Of a DNA stretch of 64,000 nucleotides, positions 42,761-53,588 are shown piece after piece. Within the stretch, counting starts at the first letter, position 1, and the number at the start of each line of letters is the position of its first letter. The stretch is from Schistocerca nitens. Its lineage: Eukaryota; Arthropoda; Insecta; Orthoptera; Acrididae. The stretch covers positions 1,050,350,432 to 1,050,414,431 of the forward strand of contig NC_064614.1 in NCBI RefSeq assembly GCF_023898315.1, read 5' to 3'. The position numbers and the translations under genes were made by a program. A model generated the notes under the pieces. The model had not been told where the DNA came from. It saw only the letters and a program-made list of their open reading frames with translations, and made no database searches.

Positions 42761-43126
42761 GCTTTTTTCCAGAATGTGTATTTCCGAGATGATGGTTAGT
42801 TTGGGACTGAATAGCACAGACTAATTTGATGCGCATGAACCGAGCCGCATTGATTTACAGTCGTCTGTATCACATATGTCTGGCAATTTTATCACAATAT
42901 ATAGCGATTTTCGAAGCGGTGGTTAAGATGGGACCTAGGTCCACAGCTTAAATTTTCTTGCACATTCCGGTATAAATCGTGTGTTACGTATTTATATTTC
43001 ATTGTGCCGCCTTGTATTTTCCTACAGACAACATCACGATGACGTTTATCGAATCCAAGTCTGTCAGTTGTTGCGCCAGTGTATGTAATTAGCTAATATC
43101 CCTTGTTGCCAACTGCGTCCCGCGTA
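42761..43126. other. Unassigned stretch between two related elements
   Basis: No frame or repeat terminus recognised. Confidence 0.5.
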
Positions 43127-43128
43127 TA

Positions 43129-44941
43129 CAGGGTGGTCCATTGACCGTGACCGGGCCACATATCTCACGACATAAGCGTCAAACGAAAAAACTACAAAGA
43201 ACAAGACTTGTCTAGCTTGAAGGGGGAAACCAGATGGCGCTATGCTTGGCCCGCTAGATGGGGCTGCCATAGGACAAACGGATATCAACTGCGTTTTTTT
43301 AAATAGGAACCCCCATTTTTATTATATATTCGTGTAGTACGTAAAGAAATATGTATGTTTTAGTTGGGCCACTTTTTTCGCTTAGTGGTAGATGGCGCTG
43401 TAAAGTAACATTCCGCCAATGCGGACGGTATTTGTTTCGTGATACATTACCCGTGTTAAAATGGACCGTTTGCCAATTGCGGAAAAGGTCGATATCGTGA
43501 TTACGTATGGGTGTTGTGATCAAAATGCTCAACGGGCGTGTGCTATGTATGCTGCTCGGTATCCTGGACAACATCATCCAAGTGCCCGGACCGTTCGCCG
43601 GATAGTTACGTTATTTAAGGAAACAGGAAGTGTTCAGCCACGTGTGAAACGTCAACCACGACCTGCAACAAATGATGATGCCCAAGTAGGTCTTTTAGCT
43701 GCTGTCGCGCCTAATCCGTACATCAGCAGCAGACAAATTGAGCGAGAATCGGGAATCTCAAAGACGTCGGTGTTGAGAATGCTACATCAGCATCGGTTGC
43801 ACCCGTACCATATTTCTGTGCACCAGGAATTGCGTGGCGACGACTTTGAACGTCGTGTACACTGGGCACAAGAGAAATTACGGGACGATGACAGATTTTT
43901 TGCACGCGTTCTATTTAGCGACGAAGTGTCATTCACCAACAGCGGTAACGTAAAACGGCATAATATGCACTATTGGGCAACGGAAAATCAACGATGGCTG
44001 CGACAATTGGAACATCAGCGACCTTGGCGGGTTAATGTATGGTGCGGCATTATGGGAAGAATGGTATTTGGCCCCCATTTTATCGATGGCAATCTAAATG
44101 GTGCAATGTGTACTGATTTCCTACGTAATGTTCTACCGATGCTACTACAAATGTTTCACTGCGTGACAGAATGGCGATGTACTTCCTACATGATGGCACA
44201 TAGCTCGCGTGCGGTTGAAGCGGTATTGAATAGCATATTTCATGACAGGTGGATTGGTCGTCGAAGCATCATACCATGGCGCGCACATTCATCGGATCTG
44301 ACGTCCCCGGATTTCTTTCTATCGTGATCCACCGAGAACGCCTGACAACATGCGTCAGCGCGTTGTCAATGCATGTGCGAATATTACGGAAGGCGAACTA
44401 CTCGCTGTTGAGAGGAATGTCGTTACACGTATTGCCAAATGCATTTCGGTTGACGGACGTCATTTTGAGCATGTATTGCATTAATGTGGTATTGACAGGT
44501 AATCACGCTGTAACAGCATGCGTTCTCAGAAATGATAAGTTCACAAAGGTACATGTATTACACTGGAACAACCAAAATAAAATGTTCAACCGTACCTACG
44601 ATATGTATTTTAATTTTAAAAATGTACCTGTTACCAACTGTTCGTCTAAAACTGTGAGCCATATGTTTGTGACTATTACAGCGGCATCTATCACAAAGCG
44701 AAGAAAGTGGTCCAACTAAAACATACATATTTCTTTATGTACTTCACGAATATGTAATAAAAATGGGGGTTCCTGTTTTAAAAAACGCAGTTGATATCCG
44801 TTTGACCTATGGCAGCGGGCCAATCACAGCGCCATCTGGTTTCCCAATTCAAGGTAGACGAGTTTCGTTCTTTGTAGTTTTTTCGTTTGATGCTTATTTC
44901 GTGAGATATTTGGGCCGGTCACGATCAATGGACCAACCCTG
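43129..44941 (+). mobile_element. DD41D-type element with ~265-bp terminal repeats
   Basis: Left end CAGGGTGGTCCATTGACCGT at 43129; right end, inverted, CAGGGTTGGTCCATTGATCG at 44941; TA outside both (43127-43128, 44942-44943). The inverted repeats extend from 43129 to about 43400 and from about 44683 to 44941, with shared blocks CGAAAAAACTACAAAGAAC, CAGATGGCGCTATG-like and ATATCAACTGCGTTTTT. Total 1813 bp with a single transposase gene between the arms. Confidence 0.93.
43461..44484 (+). pseudogene. DD41D-type transposase, nearly complete
   Basis: The start MDRLPIAEKVDIVI at 43461 fits the family. A DUF4817-like helix-turn-helix domain follows (ITYGCCDQNAQRACAMYAAR, IVTLFKETGSV), then a second one (ISSRQIERESGISKTSVLRM). 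First Asp: VLFSDEVSFTNSG. WRVNVWCGIMGRM and FIDGNLNGA follow. Between about 44140 and 44205 two compensating frame shifts move the second Asp motif (FLHDG) into another frame. The third region reads SSDLTSPDFFL and stops at 44325-44327 where the family continues with Trp. The rest (NMRQRVVNACANIT, SVDGRHFEHVLH) is readable in a shifted frame to 44484. The gene is broken but recent. Confidence 0.88.
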
Positions 44942-45150
44942 TATAGATGAGAAAGAATTTCGACGACTTTAGGTGTAGGTGCTACTATAAAATGAGGATG
45001 AGGACGCACAAGGCGAAATCGTTACAAGCCGCACTAAACCAGTGAGAAGATTAATAAAAGTAATTACTCTGACTATATGCCTTAACATGTCTTGGGCTTT
45101 TGTCGTGGTCTGCGGAGTCCAGTCACTTCATATGTCGGTCTACTTCTCTC

Positions 45151-45153
<3 letters not shown>

Positions 45154-45212
<59 letters not shown>
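45154..45212. repeat. (TG)n(AG)n compound microsatellite
   Basis: About 16 TG units followed by about 13 AG units. Confidence 0.97.
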
Positions 45213-45675
45213 TACGTGTGTATTCGTGTTGTTGAGCTTTCACTAGGAGGGCAAGCAGAAAGTCTCGTGGGAGCGAGCCAGTTGCTCGCCGCCCTGCGGT
45301 GTGGTTGTATAGCAGTTGGCGAACGATGCAAACGTGCCCGCCGCCCCGGCGCTGGAGTCTTTGGGTCTGTGGTTTCCAAGTTGCGACGAACGGAACGCCG
45401 AACAGCCCCTTCGGGCAGCACGCTCTTCAGATGAAACCGCAGCCAGTAGCGTCCCAAGTTTTAACAACTTTAGCAGCTGACCGGCAGTGTGCTGCAAGTT
45501 CCCTTGCCCGTTACTACCCATTCACACGATCGTATGCAGAAGCGTCATCACAGCATGGAGCTGAGAGTTATCGCAAAATAGATTTTAGCACATTTATATT
45601 TGAGATGTTCTAAGGTAATGCAATGTCCCTAGCTTATTTTGGGTTGTCGATGAGACCGATCTGAGTTTATAACGG
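45213..45675. other. Moderately GC-rich stretch without a gene
   Basis: Overlapping frames on both strands (for example 45299-45613 plus, 45243-45521 minus) with no domain. CpG dinucleotides are frequent at 45265-45420. This is followed directly by the LTR retrotransposon. It may be host flanking DNA. Confidence 0.45.
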
Positions 45676-46705
45676 TACTTCTACTATTGCAATTTAGTAC
45701 ACTTTTATCTAAATAACAGAAAACACTGTCTCTATGTTGCCACATCTAACTCTCTTATTAAATTTAGTTTATTTTTCAAACAAAGTACACTATGGAAGGA
45801 TAGTCCTGTTAATAGGAAAAACTAATCGATAGTGTTACCCTTTTTACAGGGCTTGACCATGTGTGGTGTCTAATGGATAAGTAAATCAGACTCACTACTT
45901 TTCCTAAGATCCTACACAGCGGTTAGATAGAAACGCAGAATGAATAATATTATACTGAAGCTAGGACAACTCAGTTCCAAGTTAATTTAGTGGTTTAAAA
46001 CGTGAACTAATGGTCTCCAGCCTATCCGGGCAATGAAACGTTGGAAAAGATGAAGTATGAATTTTGCGTACATTCTTACTAATGTTTAAGTTAAGTTCTT
46101 CAAATAGATATTACTTCAGGTAAACAATGTTGGATTACATCGTTATACATAACGTTTTGAAAGAGAAAAAGCCCAATAGATAACTTCAAGGAAACAAAAC
46201 AAAAACAAATTGGCCAGTGGGGGATCTTTAGAAAAGCGCCTACCATAACAAACAAGCTTAAAAACTAAAATACTTAGACACGAAAGCACACACTTTTTTT
46301 ACTTAACATTTCACTTCTTAGAAAATCTCTTTCTTACTGGAATTTACTTGTCACCTTTTCATCTCCCCAGAGCCACTTTCGTTTCAAACAAAAGCACCTC
46401 CTTCTCACATTGTTCTTAAGCGTGACCATTTCTTAAATTCTCAAATTCACATCAGCATGAACACAAATATTTATAAGTACAGAATGTCACCAGAAAATTA
46501 TTTAATGTATTAAACAATTTACATAGTATTTTACATACATTACTCGCATACAATGTAAAGAAGTTCAAACTCCAGTACAGCACACTTTACTTTACATCTA
46601 CAGAAAATGTAGTACCATTATGTGAAAATTTTAAAAGCAAAAAAATGATAATAATTTTAATGAATCATACACAAATAATGTTTTATATGCCCCTTTTTCA
46701 ACTAT
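45676..46705 (-). repeat. 3' LTR of the gypsy-like element
   Basis: It shares with 55290-56775 many collinear blocks, for example TTCAAACAAAGTACACTATGG-like near 45775, GTGTGGTGTCTAATGGATAA (45861), GCCTATCC-GGGCAATGAAAC near 46020, CCCCAGAGCCACTTTCG near 46366 and AATTTACATAGTATTTTACAT near 46515. A purine-rich string GAAAAAGGGGC (minus strand, about 46692-46702) at its outer U3 edge could be the polypurine tract. End coordinates are approximate (tens of bases). Confidence 0.78.
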
Positions 46706-47329
46706 GTGTCCCTGCAGGTAAGCATGATTGAAAGAGCCAAAAATAATATTTTTGATGGATTCAATTAAATTAAAGCATTGTTGTTGGAACCAACAACATA
46801 CATTTAAGTCTATTACAAGTTACAACATAAAAACTCACTTTACACATGAACGTTTTAACATTAAGAATACATAATTATTATTCTTTAATAGAAGAATTTG
46901 TTGCCTCCAGTATGGGTACTGTGGCAGTCCTTCGTGGCTCCTGTGGAGCAATAGCATACACATTACATTTGTTTGCCTCTTTATGAGATCAAAAGCAGTC
47001 CATTTTACATTTTCTTTAAGAACAATTTGTGCATTCTTCCTTGTAGGCTGCCCCTTTTATTTTGGCATAGTTTTTGGCAGTCCTTTTTTCTTCAAAAGCT
47101 ATGGGTTTGTTATGCTCCTTAGATTGCATTATTTCACTTAAGTGTCCTCTAAGTGACACATTTGTTTCAGTTTTCCATCATTACACATTTATACAAAAGT
47201 ACCTCAGAACCTGAAACTTAACAGTTATTAATATGGTTGCAATAAAATTTATACATATCACAAACATTGGATAATAATAATATTAAATTTTTTTACATAT
47301 TTCTGGCTATATGCTTCTCTAGGTCAACA
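46706..47329 (-). other. Non-LTR 3' part of the gypsy-like element
   Basis: Between the 3' LTR and the integrase. Minus-strand pieces such as HLSEIMQSKEHNKPIAFEE and KGAAYKEECTNCS with further cysteines and NKCNVYAIAPQEP look like decayed coding sequence, perhaps the tail of pol or an extra frame. No env-like membrane segment can be seen. Function unknown. Confidence 0.35.
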
Positions 47330-48300
47330 GTTTTTCTGGTTCCAAGTGGTTTTCTGGACTTAGAATTAACGAGAAAGAATGCATTAGGGTGAGGTATTCC
47401 TCGAATTTCAAAAGGACCATAGTAGATGTATCCAAACTTTGAAATCTCGTGATTTACCTCAGTAGATTTTTATTGAGCTTGATCAAGTACCAGTACACCA
47501 ATGTTAAATTTTGAAAATTTTATCCTTTCATTTTGCCTTTTGGCTCTTGCTTCTGTTTTCGTCTACTTAGTTCTCTCACTATTTCCTTTTTCTTTGCCAA
47601 ATCTATTTCATTAGTCGGTGGGTATTCTAACACTTGTTCTATCAAACTTTTATCTTTATGGCCTAACATAATTCCTTCAGGGGTGCAAACAGTGGTTTCA
47701 TGTTGTGATGAATTCATGATTACATCAAATTTTGCAATAAATTTGCCAAGATATCAATGGTTTTTGTAACACTATGTGATGCATAGTCTTCCTAATTCTG
47801 GCATATAGCATCCTATGGGATTACTAGATGGATGGTAGGCTGAAATGTGAGTTACTTTCATTCCTCTTTGCTCCATTTCTTCTAACCATAATCATGCAGT
47901 AAATTGTGGACCATTGTCAGATAGTACCCTCCTTGGTATTCCATCTCATTAAAGTATTCCAACATTTTATGGAAAACTGCTTTAGCTGTGGCTTTCCTGA
48001 TTGGATGCAGTTTAATAAATTTTGAAAATACATCTAAAATAATAGAATCTTGGTGAAATTTCCAGTGGTTTTATGTAGGGGTATGTATAGGTCCACAGAC
48101 AGTAGCTCTAAGTTATCTAGTGGTTTGAGACTATACATAGCACCTCTGTTGATATTGTTGGCCACTTTAGCACTTTGACAAACATCGCATGGCTTTGAAC
48201 GTTATGTAACCTTTTTCAAACCGCTACTCCAAATTTTAACAGATATTCCATCTCACTTTTTCGCCCAACTATGTCCATATGCCAAATGAAAGTAATCCAT
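47330..48300 (-). pseudogene. Gypsy-like integrase, catalytic Glu replaced
   Basis: Reading the minus strand downward from about 48290: HLAYGHSWAKK (the first half of the H2C2 zinc motif) and CDVCQSAKVANN (second half), ELLSVDLYIPLHK (first Asp region), LDVFSKFIKLHPIRKAT, VLSDNGPQFTA (second Asp near 47916-47918), and YHPSSNPIGCYM-ELGRL. In the last motif the family has Glu where this copy has GGA, Gly (47811-47813): the third catalytic residue is lost. Near 47330-47510 FNIGVLVLDQAQ, YYGPFEIRGI and FFLVNSKSRKPLGTR follow, the GPY/F module of Ty3/gypsy integrases. Stops and frame changes (at least five) are scattered through it. Confidence 0.88.
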
Positions 48301-49433
48301 TAATTCCATTTCAAACTGTGATGGCCAACAGACTTTCCATTCTTCACTATTTTTTTTCTAATAAACAGTACCCCTTTAAATAGTTTGTAAAATTTTGATA
48401 TCTGTGGACAACCATTCACTGATTTACACACTTCATCTTTGTTTTGAAATCTCCTAATATTTTTACATGTATTGGATATTCTTTTACTACCAGCATAACA
48501 TTTTAAAAGTTCCATCCTCATTGATTTGTTTCCCCCACAATAAATCTTGATCTACCTTTGCATCTTCCCATGGAACGGCATTCATTTCTTTACATTCTAT
48601 GTTGGGGGGTTCTTTCTTCTTTCCAATCGCAAACTCCATTACGATCTTTAGTTGTTGCTGTTTACTAATCATTTCGTACAGTGGTTCCTTTTTCTTAGTA
48701 TCCGTTATGTCTTCCGGATCCTGTATTGAGATTACTACTTCTTCACAGGTCTCGTCATTTACAGTTTTTATTTCCTCTTGACTAGCTTCTTTTTCCTCTT
48801 TACTGTCCTGTTTTGGCAACTTTTCTGACGAAATATTCTCATTCTCTGGTATTCTCATTTCTATCAGACAGAAATTTCCAGTAAGCTTCGTTTTCTCCGA
48901 TTCTGAATCACTAGATTGATTGATTTCTTCATTTACATTTAAGTCGCCATCTTCACTAAACTGCCACTTTCTAACATGAAAGCCATTCTCAGTTTATTTG
49001 AGAACTCTGGATCGAGACTAGTCTCGCAATTCATGCGTTTCTGGATTCGTTCCGTAATAACGGGTTATTCTTTTTTATCTTTTGTAGCAAGCAGATGGTT
49101 TTTCTCTGTTGGTAGTTCATCTTCATAAGAACTGTCTTCCTTACCTTCTCTGACGTCATCAGCTTGCATTTTATAAACATTATAATCTTTGTGGATTTCT
49201 ATCAATCGCATAAATTCGTTTTCCTTCGAACCTGGCTTATAAATGACAGAAACGTTATCTGCAGATTCGTTGTCATGGAATGATTCTTCAGTAATGTGTA
49301 AATCTGCATCTCCTACTTTGCATCTACTTACAACCACTTCATTTTCCCTAACATTTGGGACACACGTCCTCTGAGCGGCGCTTTTTGATTCAATTGTATT
49401 GGTAGCTCGCGTACTCTGCACAGCTCCACACAA
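48301..49433 (-). pseudogene. Acidic coding stretch upstream of integrase, unknown
   Basis: Two minus-strand frames of ~122 residues (49065-49433 and 48487-48858) and a third of 73 (48300-48521). They are rich in Glu, Lys and Asp (KLPKQDSKEEKEASQEE) and have no signature that I recognise. The last leads into the region before the integrase zinc motif (FYKLFKGVLFIRKK). In ordinary gypsy elements RT and RNase H would be expected here. Either they were deleted or this is a family-specific region between them and integrase. LINE D interrupts the element at 49492. Confidence 0.5.
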
Positions 49434-49491
49434 TAAACGTCTCTCCCTTCCGGTTGTAGTAATGCTATCTTCCTGTTCGTTACACTGCTTT

Positions 49492-52400
49492 ATTTTTTTT
49501 ATTTTTTTGGTAATCGCTGTTCTAACTGGTTTTTGTGCGGACTGTCACGAATTCCTCCCCTGTGCCAACCTCATCATCACAGAGTAGCACTTATACACCC
49601 ACCTCCTCAATTATTTGGTGTGTGTGTTACAATCTCTGTCTTCCTCTACAGATTTTGCACCCTAAAGTTCCCTGTACTACCATGGAAGTCATTCCATCTT
49701 GTCATCACAAATGTACTATGATCCTGTCCCTTCTACTTATCAATGTTTTCCACATATTCCTTTCCTCTCAGATTCTGCGCAGAATCTCCTCATTCCTTAC
49801 CTTATCAGTCCATCTAATTTTCAACACCCGTCTGTCGCACCACATCTCAAATGCTTCGATTCTCTTCTGTTCCGATTTTCCCACAATCCATGTTTCACTG
49901 CCAAGCGATGCTGTACTCCAGACGAATGTTCTCAGAAATTTCTTCCTCAAATGAAGGCCTATGTTTGATACTAGTAGACTTCTCTTGGCCAGGAATGCCC
50001 TTTTTACCATTGTTAGTCTGCTTTTGATGTCCTCCTTGCTCCATCCGTCATTGATTATTTTGCTGCCCAGGTAGCAGACTTTTTTACCTTCGTCTACTTT
50101 GTGACCAACAATCCTGATGTTAAGTTTCTAGCTGTTATCATTTCTGCTGCATCTCGTTACTTTCGTCTTTCTCCGATTTACACTCAGTCCATATTCAATA
50201 CTCATTACATTGTTCATTCCGTTCAGCAGATCATGTAATTCTTTTTCACTTTCACTCAGGATAGCAATGTCATCAGCGAATCGTATCATGAACATACTTT
50301 CACCTTGAATTTTAATTCCACTCCTAAACCTTTCTTTTATTTCCGTCATTACTTCTTCGATGTACAGATTGAACAGTAGGGGGGAAAGACTACATCCGTG
50401 TCATACACCCTTTTTGATCCGAGCACTTCGTTCTTCATCGTCCACTCTTACTATTCCCTCTTGGCTCTTGTACATATTGCATATTACCCGCCTCTCCCAA
50501 TAGTTTACCCTTATTTTTCTCAGAATTTCCAACAATTTGCACCATTTTACATTGTCGAAGGCTTTTCCCACGTCGACAAATCCTACGAACGTGTCTTCAT
50601 TTTTCTTTTGTCTTGCTTCTATTATCAAATGCAACGTCAGAATTGCCTCTCTCCTTCCTTTATCTTTTCTATACTCAAACGTATCGTCATCTTACGCATC
50701 CTCAATTTTCTGTTCCATTGTTTTGTATATTATTCTGGTCAGCAACTTGGATGCATGAGCTGTTAAGCTGATTGTGCGATAATTATCGCACTTGTCAGCT
50801 GGTGCTGTCTTCGGAATTGTGTGGTTGATACTTTTCCTAAAGTTAAAGGGTATGTCACCAGACTCATACATTCCCCACACCAACGTGAATAGTCGTTTTG
50901 TTTCCACTTTCAACGTGATTTTAGAAATACTCATGGAATGTTATCAATCCCTTCTGTCTTATTTGATCTTAAGTCCTCCAAAGCTGTTTTACATTCTGAT
51001 TCTAATAGTGGGCCCCTATCTCTTCTAAATCGACTCCTGTTTCCTCTTGTACTATATCATACAAATCTTCCCCCTCATAGAGGCTTTCAATGCAATCGTG
51101 CAATCTATCCTCTCTCTCCTCTGCATTTAGCAGTGGAATTCCCGTCACACTCTTAGTGTTACCACACTTGCTTTTAATGTCACCGAAGTTATTTTTGACT
51201 TTCCTGTATACTGAGTCTGCCCTTCCGACAGTAATTTCTTTTTCAATTTCTTCACATTTTTCATGCAGCCATTTCATCTTCGCTTCCCTGGGTTTCCTAT
51301 TTATTTCATTCCTCAGCGATTTGTATTTCTGTATTCATGAATCTCCCAGAACATTTTTGTACTTCCTCCTTTCATCGATCAAATGAAGTTTGTCTTCTGT
51401 TACCCATGGTTTCTTCTCAGTTACTTTCTTTGTAACTGTGCTTATCTTTCCACTTTCTGTGATGGCCCTTTTTAGAGTTGTCCACTCCTCTTCAACTGTA
51501 CTGCCTACTGAGCTATTCCTTATTGCTGTATCTATAGCCTTAGAGAACTTCAACCGTATTTCGTCATTCCTTAGTACTTTCGTATCCCAGTTCTTTGCGG
51601 ATTGACTCTTCCTGACTAATGTCTTAAACTTCAGCCTACTCTTCATCACTACTTTATTGTAATCTGAGCCTACATCTGCTCGTGGGTACGCCTTATAATC
51701 CAGTTTCTGATTTCGGAATCTCTTTTCTGACCATGATGTTACCTAAATGAAATCTTCCCGTATCACCCGGCCTTTTCCAAGGATACTTCCTCCTCTTGTG
51801 ATTCCTGAACACAGTATTCGCTATTACTAGCTGAAACTTGTCACAGAACTCAATTAGTCTTTCTCGTATCTCATTCCTTGTCCCAAGCCCATATTCTCCT
51901 GTAACCTTTTCTTTTACTCCTTCCCCTACAACTGCATTCCAGTAGCCCATGACTATTAGATTTTCGTGTCCCTTCACGTACTGTATTACCTTTCAATATC
52001 CTCATATACTTTCTCAATCTCTTTATGTGCAGCTTACGACGTCGGCATGTACACCTGAACTATCGTCGCCGATGATGGTTTGCTATTGATTCTGATAAGA
52101 ACGACGCTATCACTGAACTGTTCACTGTAACACACTCTCTGCCCTAACTTCCTATTCATAACGAATCCTACTCCCATTATACCGTTTTCTGCTGCTGTTG
52201 ATATTACCCTATACTCATTTGATCAGAAATCCTTGTCTTCTTTCCATTTCACTTCACTGGCACTTGTTATATCTAGATTGAGCCTTTGCATTTCCCTTTT
52301 CAGATTTTCTCTGTTCCCTACTACGTTCAAGCTTCTGACATTGGACGCTCCGATTCATAGAACGTTATCCTTTCTTTAATTATTCATTCTTTTTCTCATG

Positions 52401-52757
52401 CTAACCTCCCCTTGGCAGTCCCCTGCCCGAGATCCGAATGGGGGACCATTCCAGACTCATTTTCCAATGGAGAGATCCTCATGACAGTTTTCAGTTATAG
52501 CCCATATGTCCTAAGGATACACGTTACGTGTTTTTAATGCAGCGGTTTCCATTGCCTTCTGCAGCCTGATGCCGTTGTTCCCTGCTGATTCTTCCACCTT
52601 TAGGGGTAGTTTCCCATCCCTAGGACAATAGAGTACTCTGAACATCTGTCCGCGCCTCCCCTTTTTGACAAGTCCATTGGCAGAGTGAGGGTGACTTCTT
52701 ATGCCGGAAGTCTTCGGCCGAGAATGATGATTATTAATCAACATTTAAGCAGTGGCT
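49492..52757 (-). mobile_element. RTE-like LINE copy D, full length, decayed
   Basis: The same family as copies A and C. On the minus strand it begins GCCACTGCTTAAATG (52757 downward), has the common leader (CCGAAGACTTCCGGC, CCCCCATTCGGATCTCGGG), endonuclease pieces (YGLGTRNEI, about 51870), a linker (EEEWTTLKRAI, about 51500), RT (KAFDNVKWCKLLEIL near 50560, MIRFADDIAILSES near 50270) and C-terminal pieces (KRIEAFEMWCDRRVLKIRW near 49840). It ends in a short A-tail near 49492-49510. At least eight frame breaks. It lies within the gypsy-like element and is therefore younger than it. Confidence 0.9.
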
Positions 52758-52913
52758 TTTACTGTCACACAGATTACTCATTTGTATACGCCAAGCACGA
52801 ATTGCGAACAAACCCTCCTGCATCTCACTTACTGCACATTGTCTATCCGTAGTCTCTGAATTGATTCCAGTGGGCGATGGCCCGCCTACTGGTTTACAGA
52901 CAGCCTAAGCTGC
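52758..52913 (-). other. Short open stretch of the gypsy-like element
   Basis: The minus strand is open here (ETTDRQCAVSEMQEGLFAI is readable) but not recognisable. It lies between LINE D and the hairpin. Confidence 0.3.
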
Positions 52914-53013
52914 TTGCCCTGTGGCATCACTCTCCATCTGCACTGCTATAGTATTAATTCTAGTGAGAATTAATACCATAGCAGTGCAGATGGAGAGTGA
53001 TGTCACAGGGCAA
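52914..53013. repeat. Near-perfect hairpin, 48-bp arms
   Basis: Left arm 52914-52961 and right arm 52966-53013 are inverted copies with two mismatches and a 4-base loop AGTG. The centre is GTATTAATTCT-AGTG-AGAATTAATACC; each arm contains GATGGAGAGTGATG or its complement. It lies exactly where orientation of the retroelement sequence switches from minus to plus. Confidence 0.95.
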
Positions 53014-53345
53014 TTATGTGTTATTTAGGTAAAAGTATACAAATTACAATACTACTGGTAGGGTTATACGTGGCGCCTGGGGACAGGACCTATTACAGCA
53101 GTTAAGAGTCCATAAGTAGTTAAGCACAGTTATACATTTTACAGATATGTAGGAGTCTTTTGGAAGATGTGTAAAGGTCACAGAGGCAAGGATTTGTTAC
53201 AGCAGTTAAGAGAAATGTACAACAGTATAAATTATTACATATGTGGTTTAAGCAGTTATTATAAATTGATAAAGAAAAATATATGCAGTATAGAGAAATA
53301 ACTCAGGAGGATAACAGTGATGACACTTCTGTAAACAGTGATCAG
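53014..53345 (+). repeat. Inverted copy of the gypsy LTR edge and leader
   Basis: It matches, in opposite orientation, 55020-55330 of the same element: the LTR edge (TATTTAGGTAAAAGTATAC), the primer-binding-like TGGCGCCTGG (53071), GATTTGTTACAGCAGTTAAG and the start of the gag frame (AGAGAAATAACTCAGGAGG). An extra ~25-bp near-duplication (CAGCAGTTAAGAG repeated) is present. So the element contains two facing copies of its own 5' leader, about 1.7 kb apart. Confidence 0.85.
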
Positions 53346-53588
53346 AAGCAGGTCTGCTGCAGCGGTTTGTTAGAACACGAAATACGTCCATTGCTAGCTG
53401 ACTGTGATTCATCTGCAGTACCATCTGTTGCGGCAGGCCTAGTGCCCGGCCTTTCATCTACACCGTACTGAAATGTATCAAAGCTTCTCTGTCTATGTTG
53501 AGAGTATTTTTTGGATTTAGTCCTCCTGTATCTTATTCTCGCATCCGTTCAACCCTCAGCATTCGCGTTATTGTTTTAACTCCTCTCT

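Noticed and set aside
45149..45457. 102-residue minus frame ending in Ser-Leu and Thr-His runs
   Set aside because: The runs are translations of the AG and TG microsatellites.
49535..51649. Plus-strand frames of ~100-140 residues over LINE D
   Set aside because: They are antisense readings of the minus-strand LINE coding region; equivalent shadows are seen opposite LINE C.
52914..53013. Rho-independent terminator or bacterial attachment site
   Set aside because: Nothing in the window is prokaryotic; the hairpin is too long for a terminator and lies in a rearranged retroelement.
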